Of a stretch of DNA of 64,000 nt, positions 7,201 through 16,097 are shown one piece after another; the first letter of the stretch is position 1; each line of letters begins with the position of its first letter. This DNA is from JBGQBN01 sp041494805. Lineage in GTDB: Bacteria > Acidobacteriota > Terriglobia > Terriglobales > Acidobacteriaceae. The notes under the pieces are model-generated. The model made no database searches. It was not told where the DNA came from and saw only the letters and a list, made by a program, of their open reading frames with translations. The position numbers and the translations under genes are program-made. The stretch spans positions 1 to 64,000 of the forward strand of contig JBGQBN010000007.1 of the NCBI GenBank assembly GCA_041494805.1, written 5' to 3'.

Positions 7201-9837
7201 GTGATCGGCCGAACTATCTCTCACTACCGCGTGGTGGAAAAGCTGGGTGGCGGGGGCATGGGCGTAGTGTACAAGGCCCAGGACACCAAGCTCGGCCGGT
7301 TCGTGGCACTGAAATTCCTGCCTGAAGATTTTTCCCGTGATCCGCAGGCGATTGAGCGATTCCAGCGCGAGGCGCGGTCGGCTTCGGCCCTGAACCATCC
7401 TCATATCTGCACCATCTACGAGATTGACCAGTTCGAAGACGCCCCTTTCATTGCCATGGAGCTGCTGGAAGGGGAGACACTGAAACACAGAATCGAGGGC
7501 CGGCCGCTCAAGACCGATCAACTGCTGGAACTGGCGATCCAGATCGCCGATGCACTGGACGCGGCGCACTCCGGTGGGATTGTGCATCGTGACATCAAAC
7601 CGGCCAACATCTTTATCACGCAGCGCGGGCAAGCCAAGGTCCTGGATTTCGGCTTGGCAAAACTAACGTCGCAACGGCACGCGCCGGAGGCAGCCACCGC
7701 AGCGCCCACGGCTGGGGGTGACTACCAGTTGACCAACCCGGGGACCGCGGTCGGTACGGTGGCCTATATGTCACCAGAGCAGGCGCGCGGCGAGACGTTG
7801 GACCAGCGAACGGACCTGTTCTCGTTTGGGGTTGTGCTGTACGAGATGGCGACCGGGCGACAGCCGTTTTCGGGGTCCACCTCGGCTGTTGTGTTTGAAG
7901 CGATCCTGAACAAAGTGCCGACATCGCCCATACAGTTCAATCCAGGACTGCCACCGCAGCTGGAAGGCATCTTGAGCAAGGCGCTGGAAAAAGACCGTGA
8001 GTTACGCTGCCAGAGCGCGGCTGAATTGCGGGCTGACCTCAAGCGTTTGAAGCGGGACACGGATTCCTCCCGCTCCGGCGTCAGCGCTACTGGGCAGCTT
8101 CCGGGACCGAGTGCGCTCTCGGCGCCGGGAAAGCGGGCCAGGGGCTTGGTGCCGGTCTTGGTTGGCCTCAGTCTGCTGGGTGGAGCTGCCGTTGGGTTGG
8201 TGGCTGGGAAACGGGTGTGGCAGGTTGCACCACTGAATCCGCGTTATCACGAGGTCACATTCCGCCGCGGTGAAATCCGTTCCGCCCGGTTCGCTTCGGA
8301 TGGACAGACCATTTTGTACAGCGCCGCCTGGCAAGGGAACCCGGTAGAAATTTTCAGCGCGCGGCCGGAGGCGGCCGAATCACGTTCGCTTGGTTTAGGA
8401 CGCGCCCAGCTACTGGCGATTTCGCCTTCGGGAGAAATGGCGATCGCGCTGGGCAGTCATCGCATTGGCACCTGGGTGAATGTGGGGACATTGGCCAGAG
8501 CACCTCTGGCAGGCGGCGCTCCGCGGGAAGTGCTGGAGAACGTGCAGTGGGCTGATTGGTCTCCGGACGGCAGCAGCCTGGCCGTGGTCCGCGATGTGGG
8601 GGGACGAAACCGGCTGGAATATCCGGTGGGCAAGGTGCTGTACGAGACCGGCGGCTGGATCAGCCATCCCCGGATTTCCCCCAAGGGTGACATGATCGCC
8701 TTTCTCGACCATCCACTGCAGGGAGACGACAGCGGCTCGGTCGCAGTGGTCGATCTTTCCGGCAACAAGAAGAATCTCTCCGGGGACTGGTACAGCGTTC
8801 AGGGGCTGGCCTGGTCCAGCGAGGGACAGGAGGTGTGGTTTACCGCGACCGAGACAGGTTTGGACCGTGATCTTTCGGCGGTCAGCCTCTCCGGGCAAAA
8901 ACGGCTGGTGGCGCGAATGCCGGGCACGCTCATGCTGTTCGACATCGCGCACGACGGCCGCATTTTGCTGGGACGCGCCAGCTGGCGGCGAGAACTGATG
9001 GGTTTAGCGGGTGGGCCCAAAGAACTCGATCTCTCCTGGCTCGACTACTCTTATCCCGCCGACCTCTCCGCGGACGGCAAGACCGTTCTGTTTGACGAGG
9101 AAGGCGTGGGAGGCGGGGCGCGCTATGGGAAAGAGCGAGCGTTGACGTATGCCGTCTACATTCGCAACACCGACGGCTCCGCCGCAGTGCGACTGGGCGA
9201 GGGAACGGCGGAAGCGCTTTCCCCGGACCAGAAGTGGGTGATTGCCCAGAACCCGGGTACGCCGGCGCAATTCCGCCTGCTTCCCACCAAGGCAGGAGAA
9301 GCTCAGCCACTAACCAACGATGCCATCAATCACAATTCCGCGCGCTGGTTGCCGGACGGGAAACGGTTTGTATTCTCCGGAAATGAACCTGGCCGGGGCG
9401 TGCGCCTGTATGTGCAGGACATTGTCGGAGGCAAGCCCCACGCCATCGCCCCGGAAGGGGTGAACGGAACAGCTTTTGCGGTTTCGCCCGATGGCCAGTT
9501 GGTGGCTGGTATCGGCCCCGACCAGAAGGGATATCTCTACCCTTCGGCCGGGGGTGAACCGCGATCCATTCCGGGGCTGGAACCGGGGGACTTACCGATT
9601 AACTGGGGCCAGGATGGCCGTTCGCTTTACGTTTACCAGCCCGGTGAAGTGCCCGCCAAAGTCTATCGGCTCGATCTAACAAACGGACACAAAACACTTT
9701 GGAAGCAGCTAGTGCCGGGAGATTCCGCCGGCGTCGCTACGCTGGGCCCTATTCTTGTGACCCCCGACGGCAAGACCTACGTATACGGTTTCCACCGTAC
9801 CCTGGCTGACCTTTACTTGGTGGAGGGCCTTAACTAG
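7201..9837 (+). CDS. Ser/Thr protein kinase with WD40-like (PD40) propeller
   Basis: The N-terminal kinase domain (about residues 1-283) carries all main motifs: glycine loop GGGGMGVVY, VALKF, catalytic HRDIKPANI, DFG, and SPEQARGE. A single membrane segment follows at about 310-335 (VPVLVGLSLLGGAAVGLVAG). The extracytoplasmic part has repeated PD40/WD40-like strands (WSPDGSSLAV, ISPKGDMIAF, LSADGKTVLF, WLPDGKRFVF, VSPDGQLVAG), suggesting a beta-propeller sensor. I favour GTG 7201 because the paralogue at 42453 starts at the equivalent position; TTG 7147 is an alternative. Substrates are unknown. Such kinases are abundant in Acidobacteriota. Confidence 0.9.
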   Translation: MIGRTISHYRVVEKLGGGGMGVVYKAQDTKLGRFVALKFLPEDFSRDPQAIERFQREARSASALNHPHICTIYEIDQFEDAPFIAMELLEGETLKHRIEGRPLKTDQLLELAIQIADALDAAHSGGIVHRDIKPANIFITQRGQAKVLDFGLAKLTSQRHAPEAATAAPTAGGDYQLTNPGTAVGTVAYMSPEQARGETLDQRTDLFSFGVVLYEMATGRQPFSGSTSAVVFEAILNKVPTSPIQFNPGLPPQLEGILSKALEKDRELRCQSAAELRADLKRLKRDTDSSRSGVSATGQLPGPSALSAPGKRARGLVPVLVGLSLLGGAAVGLVAGKRVWQVAPLNPRYHEVTFRRGEIRSARFASDGQTILYSAAWQGNPVEIFSARPEAAESRSLGLGRAQLLAISPSGEMAIALGSHRIGTWVNVGTLARAPLAGGAPREVLENVQWADWSPDGSSLAVVRDVGGRNRLEYPVGKVLYETGGWISHPRISPKGDMIAFLDHPLQGDDSGSVAVVDLSGNKKNLSGDWYSVQGLAWSSEGQEVWFTATETGLDRDLSAVSLSGQKRLVARMPGTLMLFDIAHDGRILLGRASWRRELMGLAGGPKELDLSWLDYSYPADLSADGKTVLFDEEGVGGGARYGKERALTYAVYIRNTDGSAAVRLGEGTAEALSPDQKWVIAQNPGTPAQFRLLPTKAGEAQPLTNDAINHNSARWLPDGKRFVFSGNEPGRGVRLYVQDIVGGKPHAIAPEGVNGTAFAVSPDGQLVAGIGPDQKGYLYPSAGGEPRSIPGLEPGDLPINWGQDGRSLYVYQPGEVPAKVYRLDLTNGHKTLWKQLVPGDSAGVATLGPILVTPDGKTYVYGFHRTLADLYLVEGLN

Positions 9838-10073
9838 GCCGCATCTGGTTCTGCAAGGCCCTGGTCACGGCAGCTGCATGTCCAGAGCGTAGACTCCCCG
9901 GCAGATTCACAGGTATCACGGAAAGCACGAATCCAGACAGTTAACGTGGAATTTCCCGGTTTAGGGCGCGTGGGTTTGTAGCGGCGGACTGTTTAATAAC
10001 TGCCGGTCTGGGCGCAAAAGTGGGACGGCGAAGTAAAATATCCGGCTAATCTCAAATCATAGGAAGAACCCGC

Positions 10074-10742
10074 ATGACCGATCAGAAACAAACTGATGGG
10101 AGGAGAGAAAAAAAGATCTACGTGTCCCTGACAGGGCTGCCGCTCTCGTTTCATCTGGCGTGGCCGTTTCGCAAGTCCACCTCGGGAGCGGATTTCTGGG
10201 TGTTGCATACGGACATCCGGCTGGAGAACTCGGACGGGTTGCATGCGCCGGTGGCGGTGAATCTGTCGGCGACGGTGCGCGAAATTATGCCGTCACTTGA
10301 GCCCAAAGACGCCGAGGCGCCGGTGATCAATAGTCTGCGGAAAGAAGTGGACCGGCGGCAGCTGGAGTTTGTGAAATCGGGCAAGCTGGTGCCGGTACAT
10401 TTTTCCAGCCGGCACTACGATTTCAAACGCAACAAGTGGGTGTTTGGCAAGGCGACGGACGAGGAAATGGCTCTGCTGGTGTTGCGCAAAGTCTATTGGC
10501 AGACACGGCTGGTCGGCGGGACGGTGTGGGTGGGCGATCCCACAGAAGCGCTTTATGTGGAAACTTCAACCGCACACCTGCTCGAGGTGGCGCGGAAATT
10601 GGCCGAGGAGGGATTGATGACGCTGGAGGGGGAATGGGCTTCAGCGAACGCGACGCTGATGGCGCAGGCGGAGAAGTTCGAGGCCGACATGCGGGCGGCG
10701 TTGGTGGAGTTGGAGAAGAAGCATGCGTTTGAAAGAGGCTGA
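10074..10742 (+). CDS. Conserved hypothetical protein
   Basis: 222 residues, no signal peptide or membrane segment. An AGGAAG precedes the ATG by 7 bases. The N-terminal part (KIYVSLTGLPLSFHLAWPF and VLHTDIRLENSDG) is followed by a helical C-terminus rich in Glu and Lys. I do not recognise a family. It stands alone between the kinase and a convergent small gene. Confidence 0.7.
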   Translation: MTDQKQTDGRREKKIYVSLTGLPLSFHLAWPFRKSTSGADFWVLHTDIRLENSDGLHAPVAVNLSATVREIMPSLEPKDAEAPVINSLRKEVDRRQLEFVKSGKLVPVHFSSRHYDFKRNKWVFGKATDEEMALLVLRKVYWQTRLVGGTVWVGDPTEALYVETSTAHLLEVARKLAEEGLMTLEGEWASANATLMAQAEKFEADMRAALVELEKKHAFERG

Positions 10743-10791
10743 TGGCCACAGCCTCGATTCGCTGTGGTGATTGAACTGGTTAGAGAACGCG

Positions 10792-11019
10792 CTACGGCGC
10801 CATGCCTTCGTCCATCCATTGTTTGAAGGTGGCGATACCGTCCTTGGGCCAGGGTTCGTCGCAGGGCATGCTTCCGTCAGCAAGACGTTCGTAAATCCCT
10901 TGGGCTTGTGCTTTCACATCTGCGAACGAAGAGAGGTCGAGGCCGAAGTCCTTCATGGTGTCCACATCGGGAGAGTCACGGAACAGCGGGCGGATATCTT
11001 TCGCGAAACTAAGAGCCAT
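10792..11019 (-). CDS. Small conserved hypothetical protein
   Basis: 75 residues: LSFAKDIRPLFRDSPDVDTM, then DGSMPCDEPWPKDGIATFKQWMDEGM. The pattern of a DIRPLFR start and a CDEPWP motif before a final helix occurs as a stand-alone or appended domain in many bacteria, without known function. The start ATG is preceded by GGAGAG. A single Cys is present, so classic haem or zinc binding is unlikely. Confidence 0.7.
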   Translation of the reverse strand: MALSFAKDIRPLFRDSPDVDTMKDFGLDLSSFADVKAQAQGIYERLADGSMPCDEPWPKDGIATFKQWMDEGMAP

Positions 11020-11070
11020 TAAATCTCTCCATCGCCAGATCCCGACAAACCTGGTACCGGGCTGCGCCCA

Positions 11071-11100
11071 GCTGGACAGCCGAGGGCGGCTGTCCCTGCG
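11071..11100. repeat. Dispersed palindromic repeat
   Basis: GGACAGCCG (11074-11082) pairs with CGGCTGTCC (11087-11095) over a 4-base loop. A close copy in the opposite orientation is at 34619-34643. Confidence 0.65.
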
Positions 11101-11110
11101 TAAGCCGTAA

Positions 11111-11698
11111 CTACTCGCGCTTCATGGTGTCGATGAGCTGGAAAAGTTGGCTGCGGTCCACGACCTCGACGAAGGGTTTGCCTTGGGTCTTGTTGCTAAC
11201 CACGTAGATAGTGGGCGTGTGCTGGATGCCGACACGCTGGCCGAGGTCGCGGTCGGCAGTAACCGCGGCGGCCAGTTTGCCCTGGGGATCGACCACAAAA
11301 GGCAAGTCCACCTTGTGCTCCGCAGCGAATTTATCAGCGAAACTGCGCAGGGTTGCGGGAGCGATCTCCGGCTGGTGCTCGAAGATGTAGTCGCGGAAGG
11401 CGTTGCCCAGCTGCTTGGAACGCGTGTCGAAATAGCGGGCGATCACGGCCGCGTCGAACGACCAGTTGTGCATGGGAAGCGGGAAATCGTGGCGGACGAC
11501 GGGAATCTTATAAGTCTTGCCGGCTTCCTCCACCAGCGGCGCGGCGCGGCGGCAATCCGGGCATTGCAGATCCTCAAAGACCACGAGCGCGACTGCGGCT
11601 CCTTTGGGCGGCCGGAGCGCCGGATCCACGTTCTGGGCCGGGGCGAGAGAAGCCAGCAACAAGAGCATGAAGGCCAGCGTGATGTAGTTCTTCTTCAT
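11111..11698 (-). CDS. Secreted DsbA-like thioredoxin-fold protein
   Basis: 195 residues with a signal peptide (MKKNYITLAFMLLLLASLAPA). The mature protein has a DsbA/thioredoxin_4 layout: VALVVFEDLQCPDCRRAAP with a CPDC active-site pair at about residues 49-52, VVRHDFPLPMHNWS, a helical insert, and the cis-Pro region HTPTIYVVSN. It probably acts as a periplasmic thiol oxidant or isomerase. No DsbB partner is nearby. The upstream in-frame ATG at 11746 is rejected because the signal peptide starts at 11698. No clear Shine-Dalgarno is visible. Confidence 0.83.
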   Translation of the reverse strand: MKKNYITLAFMLLLLASLAPAQNVDPALRPPKGAAVALVVFEDLQCPDCRRAAPLVEEAGKTYKIPVVRHDFPLPMHNWSFDAAVIARYFDTRSKQLGNAFRDYIFEHQPEIAPATLRSFADKFAAEHKVDLPFVVDPQGKLAAAVTADRDLGQRVGIQHTPTIYVVSNKTQGKPFVEVVDRSQLFQLIDTMKRE

Positions 11699-11845
11699 AG
11701 GGGTGTTAGATGCAGGTGTCCGGTGTTCGAAATTCTCTTTCCGCATCTATGGTAACCGAAGTGGAAGGGGGTGTCAGGCGCTATTCGACCTATTGTTTCA
11801 ACGCGATGGACAGTGGTATTGTCCGGACATCCTGGTTGGGAAGGA

Positions 11846-12763
11846 ATGCATTTGAAGGACTGGCGCAGCGTTGCGACGGGACTGCTGACTGGAACACTCA
11901 CCGGAATTGTGGTCGGACTGGGGGGATTTTTTCTGGCGACAACACCCAGAACCAATCAGATGGGAATCGTCATGTTCTTCCTGGTTCCCTTCTGTGCCGG
12001 ATTCGCAATTGCACTGGTTACTCGGCAGCCCAACACAGCCTGGGCAGCGATGCTGCTTGCGGTCCTCGTCTCGTTGACGATGCTGGTTGCTTTCAAGCGA
12101 GAAGGCATCCTCTGTGCCTTGCTCGCCCTTCCTTTGTTAGCGTTTGGATTGGCGGTAGGCGCGATTTTGGGATATCTGTTCCGACGGTATGTGCTTACGC
12201 GTCTCCGCCATCAGAGCACTACTACGGTGGTCTTCCTTTTGCTCACGCCGGTTTTGATCTTCGCAGGCCATGACGCGGAGCGTCAGGGTGCGGATAATGC
12301 GCGTCGTGAAACCGTGTCCAATAGCATACGAATTCAAGCTCCGGCGGAAGAAGTATGGACGCACATACAGTCCTTAGACAGCATCGACGCCAGGAAACCT
12401 TGGCTAATGCACTTTGGTCTGCCGGTACCTCTCCGATGCTCGCTCGAGAGAAAGGGCGTGGGCGCGAAGCGGACCTGCTACTTCGAGAATGGGTTCATTG
12501 AGGAGATCGTTACCGAGTGGGCGCCACCGTACTCCATGCGACTGACCATTGATCGCACGAATATGCCGGGTCGTCACTGGCTCGGGTTCGAAAGCGCCGC
12601 ATATGAACTTCGACAAGACGGAGACACAACCGTATTGACTCGCACTACGATTATTACCTCACACCTCTATCCGGTTTGGTATTGGCGGTATTTCGAACGA
12701 TTAGGCGTTGCATCAGAGCACGAGTACATCTTCAGTGACCTTGCCAACCGCATGGCACGATAG
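11846..12763 (+). CDS. Membrane protein with SRPBCC (START-like) domain
   Basis: 305 residues. Four hydrophobic segments occupy about residues 10-155 (LLTGTLTGIVVGLGGFFLA, IVMFFLVPFCAGFAIALV, AAMLLAVLVSLTMLVAF, LLALPLLAFGLAVGAILGYL), with a further segment VVFLLLTPVLIFAG. The C-terminal part begins NSIRIQAPAEEVWTHI and contains WLMHFGLPVPLRCSLERKGVGAKRTCYF, typical of polyketide-cyclase/START-like ligand-binding domains. The ligand is unknown. The ATG 11846 has AAGGA right before it; an upstream ATG 11771 is possible. Confidence 0.68.
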   Translation: MHLKDWRSVATGLLTGTLTGIVVGLGGFFLATTPRTNQMGIVMFFLVPFCAGFAIALVTRQPNTAWAAMLLAVLVSLTMLVAFKREGILCALLALPLLAFGLAVGAILGYLFRRYVLTRLRHQSTTTVVFLLLTPVLIFAGHDAERQGADNARRETVSNSIRIQAPAEEVWTHIQSLDSIDARKPWLMHFGLPVPLRCSLERKGVGAKRTCYFENGFIEEIVTEWAPPYSMRLTIDRTNMPGRHWLGFESAAYELRQDGDTTVLTRTTIITSHLYPVWYWRYFERLGVASEHEYIFSDLANRMAR

Positions 12764-12776
12764 GCCGGACAAGAAA

Positions 12777-13268
12777 TCACAGAAGCGGGAGCTGGTGCCG
12801 CTCCAGGGCCAGCAGCTTCTCTTTGATCGGCAAGCCGCCACCGTATCCCGTAAGTTTTCCGTTGCTGCCGATTACCCGATGACAGGGAATCACGATGGGA
12901 ATCGGGTTGGAGCCGTTGGCCAGACCTACGGCTCGCGAAGCTTTCGGGTTGCCGATGCGGCGCGCCAGTTCGCCGTAGGAGATGGTCTCGCCATAAGGGA
13001 TGTCACACAGCTTGCGCCATACGCCTGTCTGAAACGGCGTGCCTTCAGGCGCAAGCGGCAGATTGAATGATTCCAGTTCTCCCGCGAAATAGGCCTGAAG
13101 CTGGCGGATGGTTTCTTTCAGCGGGGCACGATCCTCACGCCAGGCGGGATCTGGCTGCACCTGCCGCCGTCCCTTCACAAACAGGATGTGCCGCAGGCCG
13201 GCTTCATCAGCAGCCAGCAACAGCGGGCCGAGCGGGCTCTCGATCTGAGTAAAGCAGGTGGGCTTCAT
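12777..13268 (-). CDS. ogt: Methylated-DNA--[protein]-cysteine S-methyltransferase
   Basis: 163 residues. The enzyme transfers the alkyl group from O6-alkylguanine to its own Cys. Motifs: FQTGVWRKLCDIPYGETISYGELARRIGNPKASRAVG (HTH DNA-binding segment) and PIPIVIPCHRVIGSNGKLTGYGGGL, with the acceptor Cys in PCHR. Length fits Ogt. The start at ATG 13268 has AAGGAGG nine bases upstream, lying inside the 3' end of the Ada/AlkA gene (62-base overlap), so the two are translationally linked. Upstream ATG 13427 in the same frame is less likely. Confidence 0.93.
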   Translation of the reverse strand: MKPTCFTQIESPLGPLLLAADEAGLRHILFVKGRRQVQPDPAWREDRAPLKETIRQLQAYFAGELESFNLPLAPEGTPFQTGVWRKLCDIPYGETISYGELARRIGNPKASRAVGLANGSNPIPIVIPCHRVIGSNGKLTGYGGGLPIKEKLLALERHQLPLL

Positions 13269-14715
13269 TCTTTGGAACCTCCTTCGCGGCTGCTTGCCAT
13301 AGATACATCGCGGCGTATGCGCGCCAGGGCCGCCAAGCCTGGGCGCGATCTTCGAGTTGGCGGGCATTGCGCACTGCGGCTGCACGCAGCAGGCCCAGAT
13401 CGCCCGAGGGGAATGCATCCGGTTCACCGAGCGCGCGCATGGCGACGTACTGCGCGGTCCAGTCCCCGATCCCGGGCAACTCGCGGAAGCGCGCCAGAAA
13501 CTCTTCGACGTTGACTACGCCGGCAAAAACCAGTTCTTTATCGCGCACCGCGCGGGCAAGCGAGCGGATGGAATGCGCCCGAGCCCGTGGCAATCCAATG
13601 CGGCCGAGGTCGGCATCAGCCAGCTTTTCTGGAGACGGGAACAGGTGCGTGAGTCCATTGCCCAGCACGACCGGAGCTCCGAACGCGCGCACCAGGCGGC
13701 CCGCCAGCGTAGTCGCTCCTCGGACCGTGACTTGCTGTCCGAGAACAGCGCGGATTGTGAGTTCGAATGGGTCCCAACAGCCGGGCACTCGCAAACCGGG
13801 CCGACTCGCGATGCGGCTGGCCAGCATTGGGTCGCGGCGAAGGTGCAACGCGATCTGACTTGGGTCCGCGGACAAATCGAACATGCGCCGCACTCTTTCG
13901 ACGATCAGAAACAGCCAGCGTGGCTCGGGAAAACGGATGCGCAGGTTCAAGGCTGTGGCCGACTCGTCGAGCGCGGTTTCAATCCATCCGATGTGGTCGT
14001 TCAGGGAGAAGATGCGCCGGTAACATCCATCCTTCACAACCTCCACGCCGGGTGTGGCGCGAGGCGCGAGGAATTCGAGCAACGCGGGCCAACAGAACGG
14101 TGGCCGGAATCGAAGTCGAAAATGATATTCGTCCTCCGGAGAAGCGGAGGTTCTCCGACTTAAGTTGCGTAGCTGGGTTGGCGTGCGCCGGTAGGTTTTC
14201 TGGAATATCGCGTTAAACCGGCGGATGCTGCCGAACCCCGACGCCAACGCTACTTCACGCATAGGAAGGCGGCTCTCGTCGATCAGCTTCTTGGCGAAAT
14301 GCAGGCGCCGGGTTTGGGCCACGGTGATGGGGCTGGCGCCCAGGTGGGTCAGGAACAGGCGCCGCAGATGGCGGGAGCCGATGCCCAGGTGTCCGGCGAG
14401 GGCGTCGATGCCGCCGTCTTCGAGTGCGCTCTCGCTGATCAACCGCAGAGCGCGCGACACCGTCGCCGAAGTTCCCAGCCATGCCGGCGTTCCTGGCGAA
14501 CTCTCCGGACGGCAACGCAGGCAGGGGCGGAGCCCGGCCTCCACAGCCGCCGCCGCGGTTGGGAAGTAGCGAATATTTTCTTCTTTCGGCGAACGAGCCG
14601 GGCAGATGGGACGGCAGTAAATTCCCGTGGTCAGCACGCCGATGAAGAAACGGCCGTCGAAGCGCGGGTCTCGCGTTTTCCGGGCCCGGGCACAGATCGT
14701 GGAGTCGAGCAGCAT
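13207..14715 (-). CDS. Ada-type regulator fused to AlkA 3-methyladenine DNA glycosylase
   Basis: 502 residues with four parts. Residues 1-75 form the Ada metal-binding domain with four Cys (CRPICPA and LRPCLRCRPE); in Ada, the first of these accepts methyl groups from phosphotriesters. About 85-190 is an AraC-type HTH (LAGHLGIGSRHLRRLF, REVALASGFGSIRRFNAIFQKTY). About 195-300 is an AlkA N-terminal domain. About 310-480 is an HhH-GPD glycosylase (GQQVTVRGATTLAGRLV, LPGIGDWTAQYVAMRA, SGDLGL with the catalytic Asp). The arrangement matches the mycobacterial AdaA-AlkA fusion followed by ogt. Methylated Ada domain probably activates this operon. Confidence 0.93.
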   Translation of the reverse strand: MLLDSTICARARKTRDPRFDGRFFIGVLTTGIYCRPICPARSPKEENIRYFPTAAAAVEAGLRPCLRCRPESSPGTPAWLGTSATVSRALRLISESALEDGGIDALAGHLGIGSRHLRRLFLTHLGASPITVAQTRRLHFAKKLIDESRLPMREVALASGFGSIRRFNAIFQKTYRRTPTQLRNLSRRTSASPEDEYHFRLRFRPPFCWPALLEFLAPRATPGVEVVKDGCYRRIFSLNDHIGWIETALDESATALNLRIRFPEPRWLFLIVERVRRMFDLSADPSQIALHLRRDPMLASRIASRPGLRVPGCWDPFELTIRAVLGQQVTVRGATTLAGRLVRAFGAPVVLGNGLTHLFPSPEKLADADLGRIGLPRARAHSIRSLARAVRDKELVFAGVVNVEEFLARFRELPGIGDWTAQYVAMRALGEPDAFPSGDLGLLRAAAVRNARQLEDRAQAWRPWRAYAAMYLWQAAAKEVPKNEAHLLYSDREPARPAVAGC

Positions 14716-14838
14716 GGCGTCTGAACAAGATAGCCGATTCGAGCCGAAAAAGGCTGGCCATTTTCGGACCTGAACACAACGGGGGGTTGGAAAGCCAGTT
14801 TTCGGTTATCAGTTCTCGGTTCTCAGCGGAAACAGGAG

Positions 14839-16038
14839 CTAGGTAAGCTGCTTCTTGAGCTCGGTCAACAGAGTGTCGACGTCCTCGGGTGAATTGTAAA
14901 AGTGGCAGGAAACGCGGACGCCGCCTACGTTTGATGTGTAGCGGACCGAGACCAGGATTTTCTTCTCCATTAAACCGCGCATGAGCTTGACGTTCTTTTC
15001 CGCAGCGCCTACAGAGAAAGCTATGATGCCGGACCGGTTTTCGCGGCTGCGGGGGGTTACGACCGTGACCGGAAGCTTATCGAGTCCCGCCAGGAGCAGT
15101 TCGGTCAGAGAATAGATGTGGCTAGAGATGTTCTGCTGGCCGAGCGCGTGGATGAGCTTGAGGGAGGCCGCCAGGCCAATGGCTCCGGGATAGTTAGCGG
15201 TGCCGCCGGTTTCGTAGCGGCGGGCGGTGGAAACGAACTGATAATCCTGTACCGGTGTGGTGGTGGGAGTTTGAAAATATTCACCCCAACCGCCGGGAGG
15301 ATCTTGAACCGAAAGGTAGCCGGGGAGGGGCGGGCGGAGGCGGGGCAGCGAATCGCGGCTTATATAGAGAAAACCGCAGCCGAAGGGGGAGTTGAGCCAC
15401 TTGTGTCCGCCGCAGGCCAGGATGTCGACTGGGATCTGGCGGACGTCGAGCGGAAAGGCGCCGAGCTGCTGGATGGCGTCCACCACCAGCCAGATGCTGC
15501 GCTCGCGGCAGAGCTTGCTGAGCGCGGCGAGATCACAGCGGTAGCCGTTGGTCCACTGCACGGTGCTGATGGCGACTACGCGAGTGCGGGGCGTCAGGTG
15601 GCTGGCGATGTCTTCGATGCGAACTTCGCCTTGGTGGTTGGGAACGACATCGATTTCGATTCCGTCCTTCTTCTTTTGAGTCCAGGGAACGGCCACTTCC
15701 AGAAATTCCAAGTCCGACATCAGAATGCGGTCACCTCGCTCCAGCGGAATGGCGTTGGCTGCGAGGGAGAGCCCGTGCGTGGTGCTTTCGACCAGCGCAA
15801 TTTCGTCTTCATGGGCATTGATGAGGCGGGCGGCGGCAGGACGGGCGGCGGCGCGCATCTCGTCCATGAAGATGTGATGCGCGGTGGAGGATTCGAGGGG
15901 GCAAACCATGGTGAGATCGAGGAATTTCTCGATGGCTTCGACCGCGGGACGGGGCGCGAGAGAGACGCAGGCGGCGTCCAGGAAAACCTTGTCTAGAAGG
16001 CCGGGAAAGTGTTGGCGGGCTTGGAGCATGACGTACAT
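14839..16038 (-). CDS. Class V aminotransferase (cysteine desulfurase-like)
   Basis: 399 residues of a PLP-dependent fold type I enzyme. VFLDAACVSLAPRP at the N-terminus corresponds to the class V YLDNAA start, VESTTHGLSLAANAI is the cofactor phosphate region, WLVVDAIQQLGAFPLDVR holds the Asp that pairs with the PLP ring nitrogen, and ILACGGHKWLNSPFGCGFLYI holds the PLP Lys. The active-site Cys loop of true cysteine desulfurases is not obvious, so a selenocysteine lyase/isopenicillin-epimerase-like role is as likely. Genes for an Fe-S system are not adjacent. The minus-strand gene follows mnmG. Confidence 0.82.
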   Translation of the reverse strand: MYVMLQARQHFPGLLDKVFLDAACVSLAPRPAVEAIEKFLDLTMVCPLESSTAHHIFMDEMRAAARPAAARLINAHEDEIALVESTTHGLSLAANAIPLERGDRILMSDLEFLEVAVPWTQKKKDGIEIDVVPNHQGEVRIEDIASHLTPRTRVVAISTVQWTNGYRCDLAALSKLCRERSIWLVVDAIQQLGAFPLDVRQIPVDILACGGHKWLNSPFGCGFLYISRDSLPRLRPPLPGYLSVQDPPGGWGEYFQTPTTTPVQDYQFVSTARRYETGGTANYPGAIGLAASLKLIHALGQQNISSHIYSLTELLLAGLDKLPVTVVTPRSRENRSGIIAFSVGAAEKNVKLMRGLMEKKILVSVRYTSNVGGVRVSCHFYNSPEDVDTLLTELKKQLT

Positions 16039-16097
16039 GATTTAACCACAGAGGACACTGGGGACACGGAGGTAAGACCCTTAACCGCCAAAAAGAG
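16039..16097. repeat. Short dispersed repeat in spacer
   Basis: ACCACAGAGGACACTGGGG followed by ACACGGAGG (16046-16073) is an internally repetitive word of the kind seen in other spacers of this window. Confidence 0.5.

Noticed and set aside
15118..15996. Plus-strand ORF of 292 residues
   Set aside because: Antisense to the class V aminotransferase; Gly/Ala-rich product without motifs.
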